This document shows, piece after piece, positions 28,196-37,592 of a stretch of DNA of 64,000 bases (position 1 is its first letter; each line of letters begins with the position of its first letter). The notes under the pieces are model-generated. The model was not told where the DNA came from. It searched no databases and worked only from the letters and a program-made list of their open reading frames with translations. Origin of the DNA: Bacillus_BD sp050389805 (GTDB lineage Bacteria; Bacillota; Bacilli; Bacillales; Cytobacillaceae); assembly GCF_050389805.1 (NCBI RefSeq), contig NZ_CP130945.1, positions 620,001-684,000 on the forward strand. Direction: 5' to 3'. The position numbers were made by a program, and so were the translations under genes.

Positions 28196-29506
28196 TTATA
28201 GATCATCTCCTTCTCCGAGGCGGATGACACGAGAAGTTCCATGATGTCCTTTTGTCACGTTTCTAGTATCAAAAACAAGTGAAGCATGGTTTAAGATTTT
28301 GTCCAGTGGAATAACAGAATGGTCGGTTAATATGAGAACGCAATCCATTTCACTTAACATGTCTTTTGTAAGATCTGTATTCGTAAATAAGTCTTGTCCA
28401 ATATATATTGAGGGAATATAGGGGTCATGATAGCGGACGGAAGCCCCTTTTTGTTTGAGTTGCTTGATAATTTTTAAAGCCGATGAGTCTCGTGTATCTG
28501 CTACATCTTTTTTATAGGTAATCCCATAAATAAGAATTTTGGCTGTTGATAGAGAATGTTTAGGTTTTATAAGCTCATCTGTGCGGCTTACGATATAGTC
28601 GATCATCTTTTGGTTTGTCCGATCCGATAACGTGATAAATTCACTATTTGTCCCGATTTGCTGAATCTTCCATTGGAGGTACAAAGGGTCAACTGGAATA
28701 CAATGACCACCTATACCGGGACCGGGATAAAATGGGGTATATCCGTACGGCTTTGAAGCAGCAGCCCCGATTACCTCCCAGATATTAACCTTTAATTGAT
28801 CACAAAGAATGGCCATCTCATTTATAAAGGAAATATTAACAAAACGGAACGTATTTTCAAGAAGCTTGGTTAACTCGGCCGCTTCCGTTGAGGAAACGGG
28901 AACAACTTTTTCGTAAATATTCTGGTAAAAGGATAATGCCTTCTCTTTACATTTATTTGTAATTCCTCCGATTACCTTCGGGATCTCTTCAACAAGAAAT
29001 TGAGTATTCCCGGGGTCAATTCTTTCGGGTGAATTGGCTAGGAAGAAATCGATGCCAACGTGTAACCCACTTTTTTCAAGAATAGGCAATAATACTTCCT
29101 TTGTTGTGCCAGGAAAAGTTGAGCTTTCTAATATAATGAGCTGCCCTTTCTGAAGTCTCTTTTGTATTTCCATGCCTGCACTGATGATAAAGCGCAAATC
29201 CGGTGTTTTTTGTTCAGTTAGAGGAGTAGGTACACAAATAATAATACAGTCCACTTCTTTTATTTCATCAAAATTAGTAGTTGCATGGAAATGACCACTA
29301 TCTATAACTTTCTTTATCGCATTGTCACTAATATCTCCAATATAACTTTTAGAATTTTGAAGCTTAGTTACTTTACTCTGATCTAAATCAACTCCCGTAA
29401 CATTCCCCCCTTTTTCTGCAAGCATGACAGATAACGGAAGACCGACAAACCCTAAACCAATAACAGCGATTTTCTCATTTTTTCTCGGTGAATCATCAAT
29501 GTTCAT
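28196..29506 (-). CDS. UDP-N-acetyl-sugar 6-dehydrogenase (WbpA/WecC-like)
   Basis: 436 residues. N-terminal NAD-binding V-I-G-L-G-F-V-G-L-P-L at about 14-24, the central helix with S-T-F-P-G-T-T, and the catalytic Cys in G-P-G-I-G-G-H-C-I-P-V-D-P near residue 268. It should oxidise the C6 hydroxyl of a UDP-HexNAc to the uronic acid with two NAD+. The P-G-P-G-I-G-G-H-C form is that of UDP-GlcNAc/ManNAc dehydrogenases rather than UDP-glucose dehydrogenase. It is divergent from the sugar-modifying operon that needs its product. Confidence 0.9.
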   Translation of the reverse strand: MNIDDSPRKNEKIAVIGLGFVGLPLSVMLAEKGGNVTGVDLDQSKVTKLQNSKSYIGDISDNAIKKVIDSGHFHATTNFDEIKEVDCIIICVPTPLTEQKTPDLRFIISAGMEIQKRLQKGQLIILESSTFPGTTKEVLLPILEKSGLHVGIDFFLANSPERIDPGNTQFLVEEIPKVIGGITNKCKEKALSFYQNIYEKVVPVSSTEAAELTKLLENTFRFVNISFINEMAILCDQLKVNIWEVIGAAASKPYGYTPFYPGPGIGGHCIPVDPLYLQWKIQQIGTNSEFITLSDRTNQKMIDYIVSRTDELIKPKHSLSTAKILIYGITYKKDVADTRDSSALKIIKQLKQKGASVRYHDPYIPSIYIGQDLFTNTDLTKDMLSEMDCVLILTDHSVIPLDKILNHASLVFDTRNVTKGHHGTSRVIRLGEGDDL

Positions 29507-29906
29507 TATATTTACTCCCCGCTCTCTAAAAAAAGAATTCCTTTTAAACTATGCACTGTGCCAGAGAATGGAGTGGACAAACCACTATTTCTATAAAAAT
29601 TTTAAGTTTTGATATGAAAAGAAAATACCTTGTATGGATCAGGCAAGAAGTATTCGCTAGGATAAAAAATTAAAAATAGAAATGAATAATGGTTTCTAGC
29701 CGTTCCACAGCGAAAAGACGAGTCATAGGTTATGGTGAAATAAATTTAATACCTGTATCTAATTATGCGAATCCGTTTTTTCTGCTTTTCTCTAGCAATA
29801 GCAGTGAAATAAGGGCATGGAAGAATCTCACATTGGCACTGTTAAAAGAAGATACGCTAACCATTTTTATAAACAGCATAAATGATATAGAGATGAGGGG
29901 GAAAAG
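29507..29906. other. divergent intergenic region of the polysaccharide locus
   Basis: 400 bp between the dehydrogenase (minus) and the aminotransferase (plus). Likely to contain the promoters for both directions, but I find no near-consensus -35/-10 pair. A 73-codon frame at 29689-29910 has no ribosome binding site and is probably not a gene. Confidence 0.5.
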
Positions 29907-31010
29907 ATGATTAACTTAGTGGATTTAAGACGTCAATTTCAAAGCGTTAAACATGAGATTCTAAAAGGAATCGATGACGTGATTGAAAGCGGGCAGTACG
30001 TATTAGGATCAAAAGTCAAGGAACTAGAGGAGAAAGTAGCGAAAAGGCTCGGTGTCTCTGACGCTGTTGCTGTTGCAAATGGTACAGATGCTCTTGTTCT
30101 TACACTTGAAGCCTATGGAATTGGTAAGGGGGATGAGGTCATTACTACACCTTTTACTTTCTTTGCGAGTGCTGAGGCTATATCGCGTGTTGGAGCCGTT
30201 CCTGTTTTTGCGGATATTAATCTGGTTACCTACAATATTGATCCGTCTGAAATTGAGAAAAAAATTACCTCAGCTACAAAAGCAATCATTCCAGTCCATT
30301 TATTTGGACATCCCGCTGATATGGATAACATAAACAAGATTGCTAAAAAACATGAACTTTTGGTAATTGAAGATGCCTGTCAAGCGTTTGGGGCTTCTTA
30401 TAACAATAAGAAGGTGGGGAGTTTAGGAGATGCTGCATGTTTCTCATTTTTCCCAACAAAAAACCTAGGGACTATGGGTGACGGAGGAATCATTACAACT
30501 TCAGATGGAGTATTGGCTGATAAAATCAGAAAACTTCGCACACATGGAACAACGAAGAAATATTATCATGACCAGATCGGTTATAATAGCCGCCTTGACG
30601 AAATGCATGCTGCGATCTTGCTTGTAAATCTCACGAAAATAGATGAATGGAATCAAGCAAGGAGAAGATTTGCCCAACGCTATAGACAGCAACTTGGGAA
30701 TACGTCACATTTAAAATTGCCGACCGAAGCCGATGATTGCTATCATATTTACCACTTGTTTTGTATAGAGTCAGAGCATCGTGAAGAAATAACGGAGGCA
30801 CTATTGAACGCAGGAATTCAAACTGGAATTTATTATCCGCGTTGTCTACATTTACAAGAAGTATACTCTTCACTGGATTATAAAGAAGGGGATTTCCCAA
30901 TAGCTGAAGCTTTATCAGAAAAGCTTTTTGCCATTCCCATGCATCCGTTTTTATCAGAGAGTGAACAGGATCAAATTATTTCCATACTACAGCAAAAGGA
31001 AGGGAACTAA
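29907..31010 (+). CDS. DegT/DnrJ/EryC1/StrS sugar aminotransferase (WbpE-like)
   Basis: 367 residues. PLP-dependent fold type I: G-T-D-A-L in the phosphate-binding loop near residue 61, D-A-C-Q-A-F-G (Asp binding the PLP ring nitrogen) near 155, and the Schiff-base Lys in F-F-P-T-K-N-L-G near 184. It converts a keto-sugar nucleotide to an amino sugar, usually with glutamate as donor. The next gene starts one base after its stop. Together with the neighbours it fits the 3-amino step of 2,3-diamino-uronate synthesis. Confidence 0.9.
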   Translation: MINLVDLRRQFQSVKHEILKGIDDVIESGQYVLGSKVKELEEKVAKRLGVSDAVAVANGTDALVLTLEAYGIGKGDEVITTPFTFFASAEAISRVGAVPVFADINLVTYNIDPSEIEKKITSATKAIIPVHLFGHPADMDNINKIAKKHELLVIEDACQAFGASYNNKKVGSLGDAACFSFFPTKNLGTMGDGGIITTSDGVLADKIRKLRTHGTTKKYYHDQIGYNSRLDEMHAAILLVNLTKIDEWNQARRRFAQRYRQQLGNTSHLKLPTEADDCYHIYHLFCIESEHREEITEALLNAGIQTGIYYPRCLHLQEVYSSLDYKEGDFPIAEALSEKLFAIPMHPFLSESEQDQIISILQQKEGN

Positions 31011-32087
31011 ATGGTCGTTCGATTTGGATTGATTGGCTGCGGTTATATTTCAAAAAAACATTTACAGGTACTGGCAGTCTGTAAGGGTGCACGGCTGGAT
31101 GCACTTAGTGATCTTCAAGAGACCAGAATTGAAGAAGCGAAAAAATATTATCAAGAATATTCAAGTGATCCCCATCCTATCAAGTATTATCAAAATTATA
31201 TAGAAATGCTATCAGACCCACAGCTCGACGCTGTTATAATCTCTTCCTTTTCTGGACTTCATGCGGAGATGGCTAAAGCAGCGCTTCTTTCCCAAAAACA
31301 CGTTGTTCTTGAAAAGCCAATGGCTTTGTCTATCGAAGAAGCCAATGAACTCATTGCATTGGCACAAAAACAGCAAAAAGAGCTTATGATTTGTCACCAG
31401 CTCCGTTTTCGGCCGTTGATGCAAAAAGTCAAAAGGATTATGGAGGAAAGAAAGATCGGAAAACCTATTTTAGGCGTTGCTTCAATTCGAATTAACCGGT
31501 CACCGGATTATTATACTTCAGCTTCATGGAGAGGGAAATGGGCAAGTGATGGGGGAATGCTCATTAATCAAGGGATTCATGTTGTTGATTTGTTACAGTG
31601 GTTTCTAGGTGAAGTAAAAACGGTGTACGGGGAAACTGGACAGCAATCTTTTATTAAGGAAACAGAAGACGCAGCTGTAGGGATTATCAATTTTAAGAAT
31701 CAGGCAAAGGGGATCGTTGAGGCCAATATTGTAACTCAGCCTAATAATCTAGGGTATTCTTTGTCCATTTTTGGTGAAAAAGGAACCATTTCTATTGAAG
31801 GACCTTCTCTTAATAAAATTTCCCGTTGGTTCATTGATGGAGAGCAAACGGACAAGGAAGAACTAGATCGTCTCGTTAGTGATGATATGGAGCAAATGTA
31901 TATGTATGAAAATTTTATTGAGGCTGTAAATTCACATGATAAACATGTGTTGATTGATGGGACGGAAGGAAAAAAAGCTCTTGAAATCATTTTTGCTATT
32001 TACCAATCAGAATTGTCTAAACAGGTTGTTCACTTTCCTTTAACATCATTCGCCACATCTGAAATGATTAGAAAGGAAGGAAAATGA
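31011..32087 (+). CDS. Gfo/Idh/MocA family sugar-nucleotide oxidoreductase (WbpB-like)
   Basis: 358 residues. N-terminal Rossmann domain with G-L-I-G-C-G-Y-I-S-K-K-H and the E-K-P-M-A signature near residue 100, followed by the typical beta-sheet substrate domain. It is probably the 3-dehydrogenase that oxidises the UDP-HexNAcA before transamination. It abuts the aminotransferase and overlaps the epimerase gene by four bases, so all three are translated together. Confidence 0.88.
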   Translation: MVVRFGLIGCGYISKKHLQVLAVCKGARLDALSDLQETRIEEAKKYYQEYSSDPHPIKYYQNYIEMLSDPQLDAVIISSFSGLHAEMAKAALLSQKHVVLEKPMALSIEEANELIALAQKQQKELMICHQLRFRPLMQKVKRIMEERKIGKPILGVASIRINRSPDYYTSASWRGKWASDGGMLINQGIHVVDLLQWFLGEVKTVYGETGQQSFIKETEDAAVGIINFKNQAKGIVEANIVTQPNNLGYSLSIFGEKGTISIEGPSLNKISRWFIDGEQTDKEELDRLVSDDMEQMYMYENFIEAVNSHDKHVLIDGTEGKKALEIIFAIYQSELSKQVVHFPLTSFATSEMIRKEGK

Positions 32088-33034
32088 CCATGAAACTTGG
32101 AAAAGTTGTTGTAACAGGCGGAGCGGGATTTTTAGGGTCACAGCTTGTGAGAAGGCTTCTACCTTTGTCTGACCATATATTCATTATTGATGATTTATCA
32201 ACTGGAAATAGGTCGGCTGTACCTCAATCAGAACGGATAACATTTTATGAAGAAAGCATTACAAACGAAAAAATTTTGGAAGAAGTATTGCCAAAAGTTG
32301 ATTATATCTTTCATTTTGCATGTAAAAATCTTGTCCTATCTGTTGAAAATTTGAATGATGACTTCGAGACGAATCTGTACGGAGGCTTCTTACTGCTTCA
32401 AAAGGCCCAGGAATACTGTAAAGGACTAAAACGGTTTGTATATGCTTCCACCACCTCTATTTATAGTCAAGCCACAATCCTACCCACACCAGAATCTTAC
32501 TATGATATCAAACTTCCATATGCAGCTAGTAAATTTTCAATGGAGCATTACTGCCATGTTTATTATCAAATGTATAGGTTACCAGTAACGATTTTAAGAT
32601 TTTCAAATGTATATGGTCCAGGGCAACTCGCAGCAAATCCATATTGTGGGGTAGTAGCGAAGTTCTTTGAAGCGGCAATGAATCAAAAGCCAATGATCAT
32701 ATTTGGTGACGGCAGCCAAACAAGGGATTTTACGTATGTTGAGGATGCCATGGATGCCGTGTTGCTGGCAGCAGTGGCAGAGAAAGCAGTGGGAACTGTC
32801 TATAACGTTGGAACGGGAATGGAGACAAGCGTCCTCGACCTTGCAAAAGAGGTTCAAAAGGCTAGCGGACATAAGGACCTTCCATTACAGTTTGAGCCAA
32901 AACGGAAAGTCGATGTTGTGCAGCGAAGAAGCATCGGGACTGAGAAAATTTTCACAGAATTGAATTGGAGAAACAAACATTCCATAGCAGAAGGGATAGC
33001 AAAAACCTACAGCTGGCTTAAAGGAGAGGAGTAA
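32084..33034 (+). CDS. NAD-dependent sugar-nucleotide epimerase/dehydratase
   Basis: 316 residues, extended SDR type. G-G-A-G-F-L-G at about 12-18, acidic D-D after strand 2, S-T-T-S active-site region and Y-A-A-S-K catalytic pair near 145-149. It is GalE-like in overall pattern; it may epimerise a UDP-HexNAc or its uronate. An alternative is a 4,6-dehydratase, but the context favours epimerisation. Overlaps the preceding gene (ATGA-type) and is followed after three bases by a glycosyltransferase. Confidence 0.87.
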   Translation: MTMKLGKVVVTGGAGFLGSQLVRRLLPLSDHIFIIDDLSTGNRSAVPQSERITFYEESITNEKILEEVLPKVDYIFHFACKNLVLSVENLNDDFETNLYGGFLLLQKAQEYCKGLKRFVYASTTSIYSQATILPTPESYYDIKLPYAASKFSMEHYCHVYYQMYRLPVTILRFSNVYGPGQLAANPYCGVVAKFFEAAMNQKPMIIFGDGSQTRDFTYVEDAMDAVLLAAVAEKAVGTVYNVGTGMETSVLDLAKEVQKASGHKDLPLQFEPKRKVDVVQRRSIGTEKIFTELNWRNKHSIAEGIAKTYSWLKGEE

Positions 33035-33037
33035 ACA

Positions 33038-34027
33038 TTGAGGATTTTCCATGGAACTACTGAAATTGCGGGGCAAATGGGAATTTTGAGCAGCGCCTTA
33101 AAAAAAAGAGGTCACGACTCCATTGGCTATAATACTTTCCATTCTTATCTAGGCTATAAAGATCATCTCATTAATACTACTCAAGAAGGACTTGAGCAAA
33201 TGTGTCAGGAAATTATAGAAAATTATGATTTATTTCATTTTCATTATGGAACGACTCTCTCCCCTGACTTTACCGATTTGCCGAAAATTAAAAGAAAAAA
33301 TAAGCGAATGATTATGCATCACTGGGGTAACGATGTAAGGTTTCATGAACAAGCAAGAATCCATAATCCTTATGTATATACGGGGGACTCACCGCCTAAT
33401 GAAGTCATCCATGCCAAATTAACAAAAATCACTGCCTATATTAAAGAGGCGATTGTTCAGGACTACGAAGTGTATGATTATGTGAAAGACTATTATGATA
33501 AAGTACATGTATTGCCAATTGCTATTGACCTTGCACATTTTCAACCTCAATACCCGTCTTTACAAAAGAGAAGGCCACTCATTCTGCATGCACCCACAAA
33601 TCCAGATTTTAAGGGGACCTTCTATATTGAAAAAACGATTGAGAAATTGAAAGAGGAGTATGACTTTGATTATCAACGCATCGAGAAAATGAATCATGAA
33701 GAAGTGATTAAGCTTTACGAAAAGGCAGATATAATCATTGATCAGGTTTTATGTGGATCTTACGGATTGCTCAGTGTGGAGTCGATGGCGTTAGGAAAGC
33801 CTGTTTTAACTTTTATTCGTCCTGACCTTGTTTCTTCCTTTCCTACTGATCTGCCAATTGTTAATGCCAATCCAGATAATTTATATGAACAAGTCAAAAG
33901 ATTACTCGACAGCCCGGAGCTGCGCCGGGACCTTGGAGTAAAAGGGCGCCGCTATTCAGAAAAGTATCATTCACATGATAGACTGGTAGATCAATTGTTA
34001 ACAATCTATTCAAACTTGAGACCCTAG
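33038..34027 (+). CDS. glycosyltransferase, GT4-like (copy 1)
   Basis: 329 residues from a TTG with AGGAGAGG upstream. The C-terminal half has the GT-B donor fold: H-A-P-T-N-P-D-F-K-G-T at about 186 and E-x7-E-like G-L-L-S-V-E-S-M-A-L-G-K-P-V near 246. The N-terminal half carries T-E-I-A-G-Q-M-G and M-H-H-W-G-N-D-V-R. It is a clear paralogue of the transferase at 35449. It probably adds one sugar of the surface polymer. A terminator follows. Confidence 0.87.
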   Translation: MRIFHGTTEIAGQMGILSSALKKRGHDSIGYNTFHSYLGYKDHLINTTQEGLEQMCQEIIENYDLFHFHYGTTLSPDFTDLPKIKRKNKRMIMHHWGNDVRFHEQARIHNPYVYTGDSPPNEVIHAKLTKITAYIKEAIVQDYEVYDYVKDYYDKVHVLPIAIDLAHFQPQYPSLQKRRPLILHAPTNPDFKGTFYIEKTIEKLKEEYDFDYQRIEKMNHEEVIKLYEKADIIIDQVLCGSYGLLSVESMALGKPVLTFIRPDLVSSFPTDLPIVNANPDNLYEQVKRLLDSPELRRDLGVKGRRYSEKYHSHDRLVDQLLTIYSNLRP

Positions 34028-34096
34028 TACGGGGTTCATTTACGGTGGATCCTAACGTACTTTGAGTGAGAACGGAAAAAGTTCAAATCGAATAAT

Positions 34097-34143
34097 AAAG
34101 CATGGTCTTCCTTCGTAAAATCGAGGAAAACAATGCTTTTTTC
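34097..34143 (+). terminator. terminator of the first polysaccharide operon
   Basis: AAAGCAT...TTCCT pairs with AGGAA...ATGCTTT, followed by six T. Confidence 0.8.
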
Positions 34144-34192
34144 GTATATATGATTTAACAGTTATCGATTTTTAATTAAAATGTCAAACATG

Positions 34193-34228
34193 AAAAGGAT
34201 TGAGACCTTTACAATAGGATTCAATCCT
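34193..34228 (-). terminator. possible terminator of the DUF4855 gene
   Basis: On the minus strand AGGATTGA pairs with TCAATCCT, followed by only four T. Convergent with the terminator at 34097. Confidence 0.45.
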
Positions 34229-34304
34229 CAGGTAATATATACCATTCTAAGCAAACTGTTCGGGGTAACTTCAAATATATTGATTGTAATAGTTGGAGAA
34301 GTCT

Positions 34305-35309
34305 TTATGATGGGAATGCTGCAGTTGGATAAATAGGTGTATAGGATTTTTTTATGAAAGAATAGATGAAGTCATATTCAGTACGTTGATTTTTGTATAT
34401 CTCACCCATTGTTTGATTAGGAAATTGAAAAACGAGCAGGCTCTTGTCCATATATTCGTTGTATATACCGTAGTTTAAATAATCCAACAAATGGTTTTCC
34501 TTAAAAAGAATGCCTTTGCCAAAGGGAATTTGCATGCCTAGATGGAAATGCCGGGCAAATGCCGAAGCGTTACTAATCCATTTAAAGTCTGGTCCAGTTG
34601 CTCCGTAATAGTTAGGATGAGTGCAAGCGGCGTCAAACCCAAATTCCTTCCATTCCACACACCCAGTTGAGCCATACTGCTGTAGCCATAATGACAGCAG
34701 ATCTTTTTCACGAATAAAGGCTGTCATTCTCTTAACAAAGATTTCATCACGGCCGTCAATAGAGGCACGTGGCCAGACAAATCCTTTAAATGTTAATTTT
34801 TCATGGAGATGTTCTGCTTTTTCCCACTTTTTCAAAAACTTTTTCACCCACCACTTTACCGCTGTAAATCTATCTTCTTCCACATTAAAATTCAACCATT
34901 CATCCTTTACTTTGCCAAATTTTGTTTGGGTAAGAATAGGATAAGGAATCGTTACCCATAAATCGGTTTTTTTCCCTTCTTCTGTATTGATTGCCGCTGC
35001 ATCGAAATTATAGTTGTCCAAAAAAAGCCTCTTTAATGCTATTTCCCAATCCTTCTTTTCTGCTGTAGCTCCAAAATGAGCATACATGGGATGAATAAAA
35101 TGGTTTGTTCTTCCACTGATGGGGTTGAAGATCAAACCTCTAAACATAGTATCTACCACTTCTTCATTAACTAGATAAGATTGGTACGGCTTTAAGTCCG
35201 TTACTGACCAGTTGATAATCGCACTTCCAGATTCTTCTCCACAGGGAAGCAGGCAGATATGATTTTGTACACCGATCTCTTCTGCTGTCATAAATTGATT
35301 TGTTGACAA
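34305..35309 (-). CDS. DUF4855 domain protein
   Basis: 334 residues. Most of the protein matches the DUF4855 pattern as I know it: F-R-G-L-I-F-N-P, H-F-G-A-T-A-E-K-K-D-W, D-L-W-V-T-I-P-Y-P near residue 120, and Y-Y-G-A-T-G-P-D-F-K. There is no signal peptide, unlike many DUF4855 proteins that are secreted or fused to surface-attachment domains. Function unknown; the family often sits in cell-surface polysaccharide contexts, and here it lies between two related glycosyltransferases, in opposite orientation. Confidence 0.75.
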   Translation of the reverse strand: MSTNQFMTAEEIGVQNHICLLPCGEESGSAIINWSVTDLKPYQSYLVNEEVVDTMFRGLIFNPISGRTNHFIHPMYAHFGATAEKKDWEIALKRLFLDNYNFDAAAINTEEGKKTDLWVTIPYPILTQTKFGKVKDEWLNFNVEEDRFTAVKWWVKKFLKKWEKAEHLHEKLTFKGFVWPRASIDGRDEIFVKRMTAFIREKDLLSLWLQQYGSTGCVEWKEFGFDAACTHPNYYGATGPDFKWISNASAFARHFHLGMQIPFGKGILFKENHLLDYLNYGIYNEYMDKSLLVFQFPNQTMGEIYKNQRTEYDFIYSFIKKSYTPIYPTAAFPS

Positions 35310-35448
35310 ATGAATCTCACCCTTTTTTTAGTTCTACTACAGAGTATGAGATCGCGGAATAAATGGTGAGTCTACATGTCCCTATTTATCAAGTTAAAAT
35401 AACCAATTGATCTCTCGTGAATATACTATGGTGAAAGGAGAAATGTGT

Positions 35449-36432
35449 ATGAAAATTGTACATGCCCCAACGGAAATAGCGGGACAGATGGGGACTCTCT
35501 GCAAAGAGTTGAGGAAAAATGGGCACCATGCAGTAGGGTACAACTGTTTTCACACCTATTTGAATTATAAAGGCGCTATTATCAATACAGATGCATTTGA
35601 GGTGATAAGGGAAATAGATTTCCTTTTGAAGCATACTGATATTTTTCATTTCCATAATGCCAACACTTTTATTCAGGATTTCGCCGATCTTCCACTATTG
35701 AAAGAGAAGGGGAAGAAAATGGTGATGCATCACTGGGGAAATGATGTTCGTACCGTTCAAATGGTTAATAAGTTAAATCCCTATCCTCTTCCTCCGACTT
35801 ATTATACGGATGAAGAGATTCACAAGCAGCTTACAGATCTATCACAGTTCATTGATACAGCAATTGTTCAGGATTATGAAGCTTATTCTTACGTAAAAGA
35901 CTACTACAAAAACGTTTTTGTCTTGCCACTCGCATGTAATATTGAAGACTTTCAAGTTTCTTATCCATCAGTCAAAAATAATAAACCTCTCATTATCCAT
36001 GCCCCAACGAATCGAGCATTTAAAGGATCGGATTATATAGAATCAGCTATTAATCAAATTCAAGGCAAATGTGAGTTTACGTATCAGATTCTTGAAAAAA
36101 AGAGTCATGATGAGGCTCTTGCTATGTATAGGAATGCAGATATCATCATTGATCAGCTGCTATGTGGAACATATGGAATGTTTAGTGTGGAAGCCATGGC
36201 AATGGGTAAGCCTGTTATAGCTTTTATCAGAGATGATGTCCGCAGCAAGTTCCCGGATGCCCTGCCAATTGTACAGGCAACACCGGAAACCCTTGCTGAA
36301 GTGCTACTTGACTTAATTCAAAATCCAAAACGTCGGCATAAAATCGGAAAGGCTAGCAGACAGTATGTAGAAAATTATCATTCTGCAGAACGGGTAACAA
36401 ATGAATTATTAAATATTTATAAGCAGTTATAA
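35449..36432 (+). CDS. glycosyltransferase, GT4-like (copy 2)
   Basis: 327 residues from ATG 35449, supported by GAAAGGAG eight bases upstream; in-frame codons back to 35407 lack one. Same architecture as the gene at 33038: K-I-V-H-A-P-T-E-I-A-G-Q-M-G, M-H-H-W-G-N-D-V-R, H-A-P-T-N-R-A-F-K-G-S, and G-M-F-S-V-E-A-M-A-M-G-K-P-V. The two proteins share many identical blocks, so they arose by duplication but probably use different donors or acceptors. Confidence 0.88.
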   Translation: MKIVHAPTEIAGQMGTLCKELRKNGHHAVGYNCFHTYLNYKGAIINTDAFEVIREIDFLLKHTDIFHFHNANTFIQDFADLPLLKEKGKKMVMHHWGNDVRTVQMVNKLNPYPLPPTYYTDEEIHKQLTDLSQFIDTAIVQDYEAYSYVKDYYKNVFVLPLACNIEDFQVSYPSVKNNKPLIIHAPTNRAFKGSDYIESAINQIQGKCEFTYQILEKKSHDEALAMYRNADIIIDQLLCGTYGMFSVEAMAMGKPVIAFIRDDVRSKFPDALPIVQATPETLAEVLLDLIQNPKRRHKIGKASRQYVENYHSAERVTNELLNIYKQL

Positions 36433-36499
36433 TAAGTGAAGTTCTTTAAGCTGGAAGTGGCTTCTCTTATAGCTTATTGAGAAAAAAGGGGGACGGTGT

Positions 36500-37192
36500 A
36501 TGATCCATGCATCAGCACAAATAGGGGAAAATGTTACGATCGGGGAGAATGTAGTAATCGAAGAAAATGTTGTAATAGGAAATGATGTATCCATCGGGCA
36601 TCACGTGATTATTAAAAAAGATACTAAAATCGGGGATTTTGTGCAAATTGGGGAGCTGACGGTTCTTGGCAAACCGACGTCTTCGAATAAAAAAATGAAA
36701 CGAAAGCCAGAAATGGTTCTTGATCCTTTAATAATCGAAAGTCATGTCACCATTGGCTGCAACAGTGTTATTTACCGCCATGTAAAGCTTGATACAGGGG
36801 TTTTTGTTGGAGATTTAACAAGTATCCGCGAAAAAGTTACAGTAGGAGAAGACAGCATTATCGGGCGTAACGCTATCGTGGAGACAAACACGAAAATCGG
36901 AAAGCGTGTTACCATTCAAACAGGTTGCTATATAACGGCAGATATGGAGATCGAGGATGAGGTGTTTATTGGACCATGCTGTTCATCCTCGAATGATAAG
37001 TATATGGGAATGGGGAATTTCAAGCATCAGGGACCCATTATTAAAAAAGGAGCTAAAATCGGTAACAACGCCACCTTGCTACCGGCTGTAACTATTGGAG
37101 AAAATGCGATTGTGGGGGCAGGAAGCGTTGTTACGAAGGATGTGCCTGCAAATAAAACAGTTGTTGGTAATCCGGGGAAGATTATTAAATAG
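36500..37192 (+). CDS. left-handed beta-helix acyltransferase (WbpD-like)
   Basis: 230 residues built from hexapeptide repeats ([IV]-G-x-x-[VA]-x), e.g. I-G-E-N-V-T-I-G-E-N-V at the start and I-G-N-N-A-T-L-L-P-A-V-T-I-G-E-N-A near 190. The C-terminal G-S-V-V-T-K-D-V-P-A-N-K-T-V-V-G-N-P is the usual CoA/NDP-sugar closing loop. With dehydrogenase, oxidase and aminotransferase in the same locus, the likely reaction is N-acetylation of a UDP-3-amino-uronate. GGGGGAC RBS. Confidence 0.88.
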   Translation: MIHASAQIGENVTIGENVVIEENVVIGNDVSIGHHVIIKKDTKIGDFVQIGELTVLGKPTSSNKKMKRKPEMVLDPLIIESHVTIGCNSVIYRHVKLDTGVFVGDLTSIREKVTVGEDSIIGRNAIVETNTKIGKRVTIQTGCYITADMEIEDEVFIGPCCSSSNDKYMGMGNFKHQGPIIKKGAKIGNNATLLPAVTIGENAIVGAGSVVTKDVPANKTVVGNPGKIIK

Positions 37193-37592
37193 CCTCATGA
37201 TATAAGTACAGATAAGGATAAAAAAAGGGCACTTCAAGGAGTGGGATGCTTTATTCTTATTTTGATGATAGGGTGCTTGTGCGTTGATTAGAGAAGAAAG
37301 AATAACCATCCTTTGATAGATTTATTGTGTAAACGAAATAGATTAGTCAACGAATAAAGCCTAATTTCAGAATTAGGCTTTATTCTCTATTAATTTTGAA
37401 AACAAGTTTAATCCCAATTGATGCACCCAAAACCCTAGAATCGATTTAATATATGTAAATCACTAAAATTATACATAAAAGTTTAGATGGTATAATGGAC
37501 CTGCAGGATGGTTCCTATATTTTAAAATGGAGTATTGGAGAACAAGAAAACTAGTCCTGTGTTTTCTAAAAACAGTAATTGGAGGTATTTGA
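37193..37592. other. intergenic stretch between polysaccharide locus and deaminase
   Basis: It contains a bidirectional terminator (next entry). At 37217-37290 one frame reads as a short hydrophobic tail (G-V-G-C-F-I-L-I-L-M-I-G-C-L-C) without a start codon, perhaps a gene remnant. Nothing else recognised. Confidence 0.45.
37352..37388. terminator. strong hairpin, possibly bidirectional terminator
   Basis: GAATAAAGCCTAATT pairs perfectly with AATTAGGCTTTATTC around TCAG. It probably ends the acyltransferase transcript. Confidence 0.75.

Noticed and set aside
29689..29910. 73-codon frame before the aminotransferase gene
   Set aside because: No ribosome binding site, no family, and it runs into the start of the real gene.
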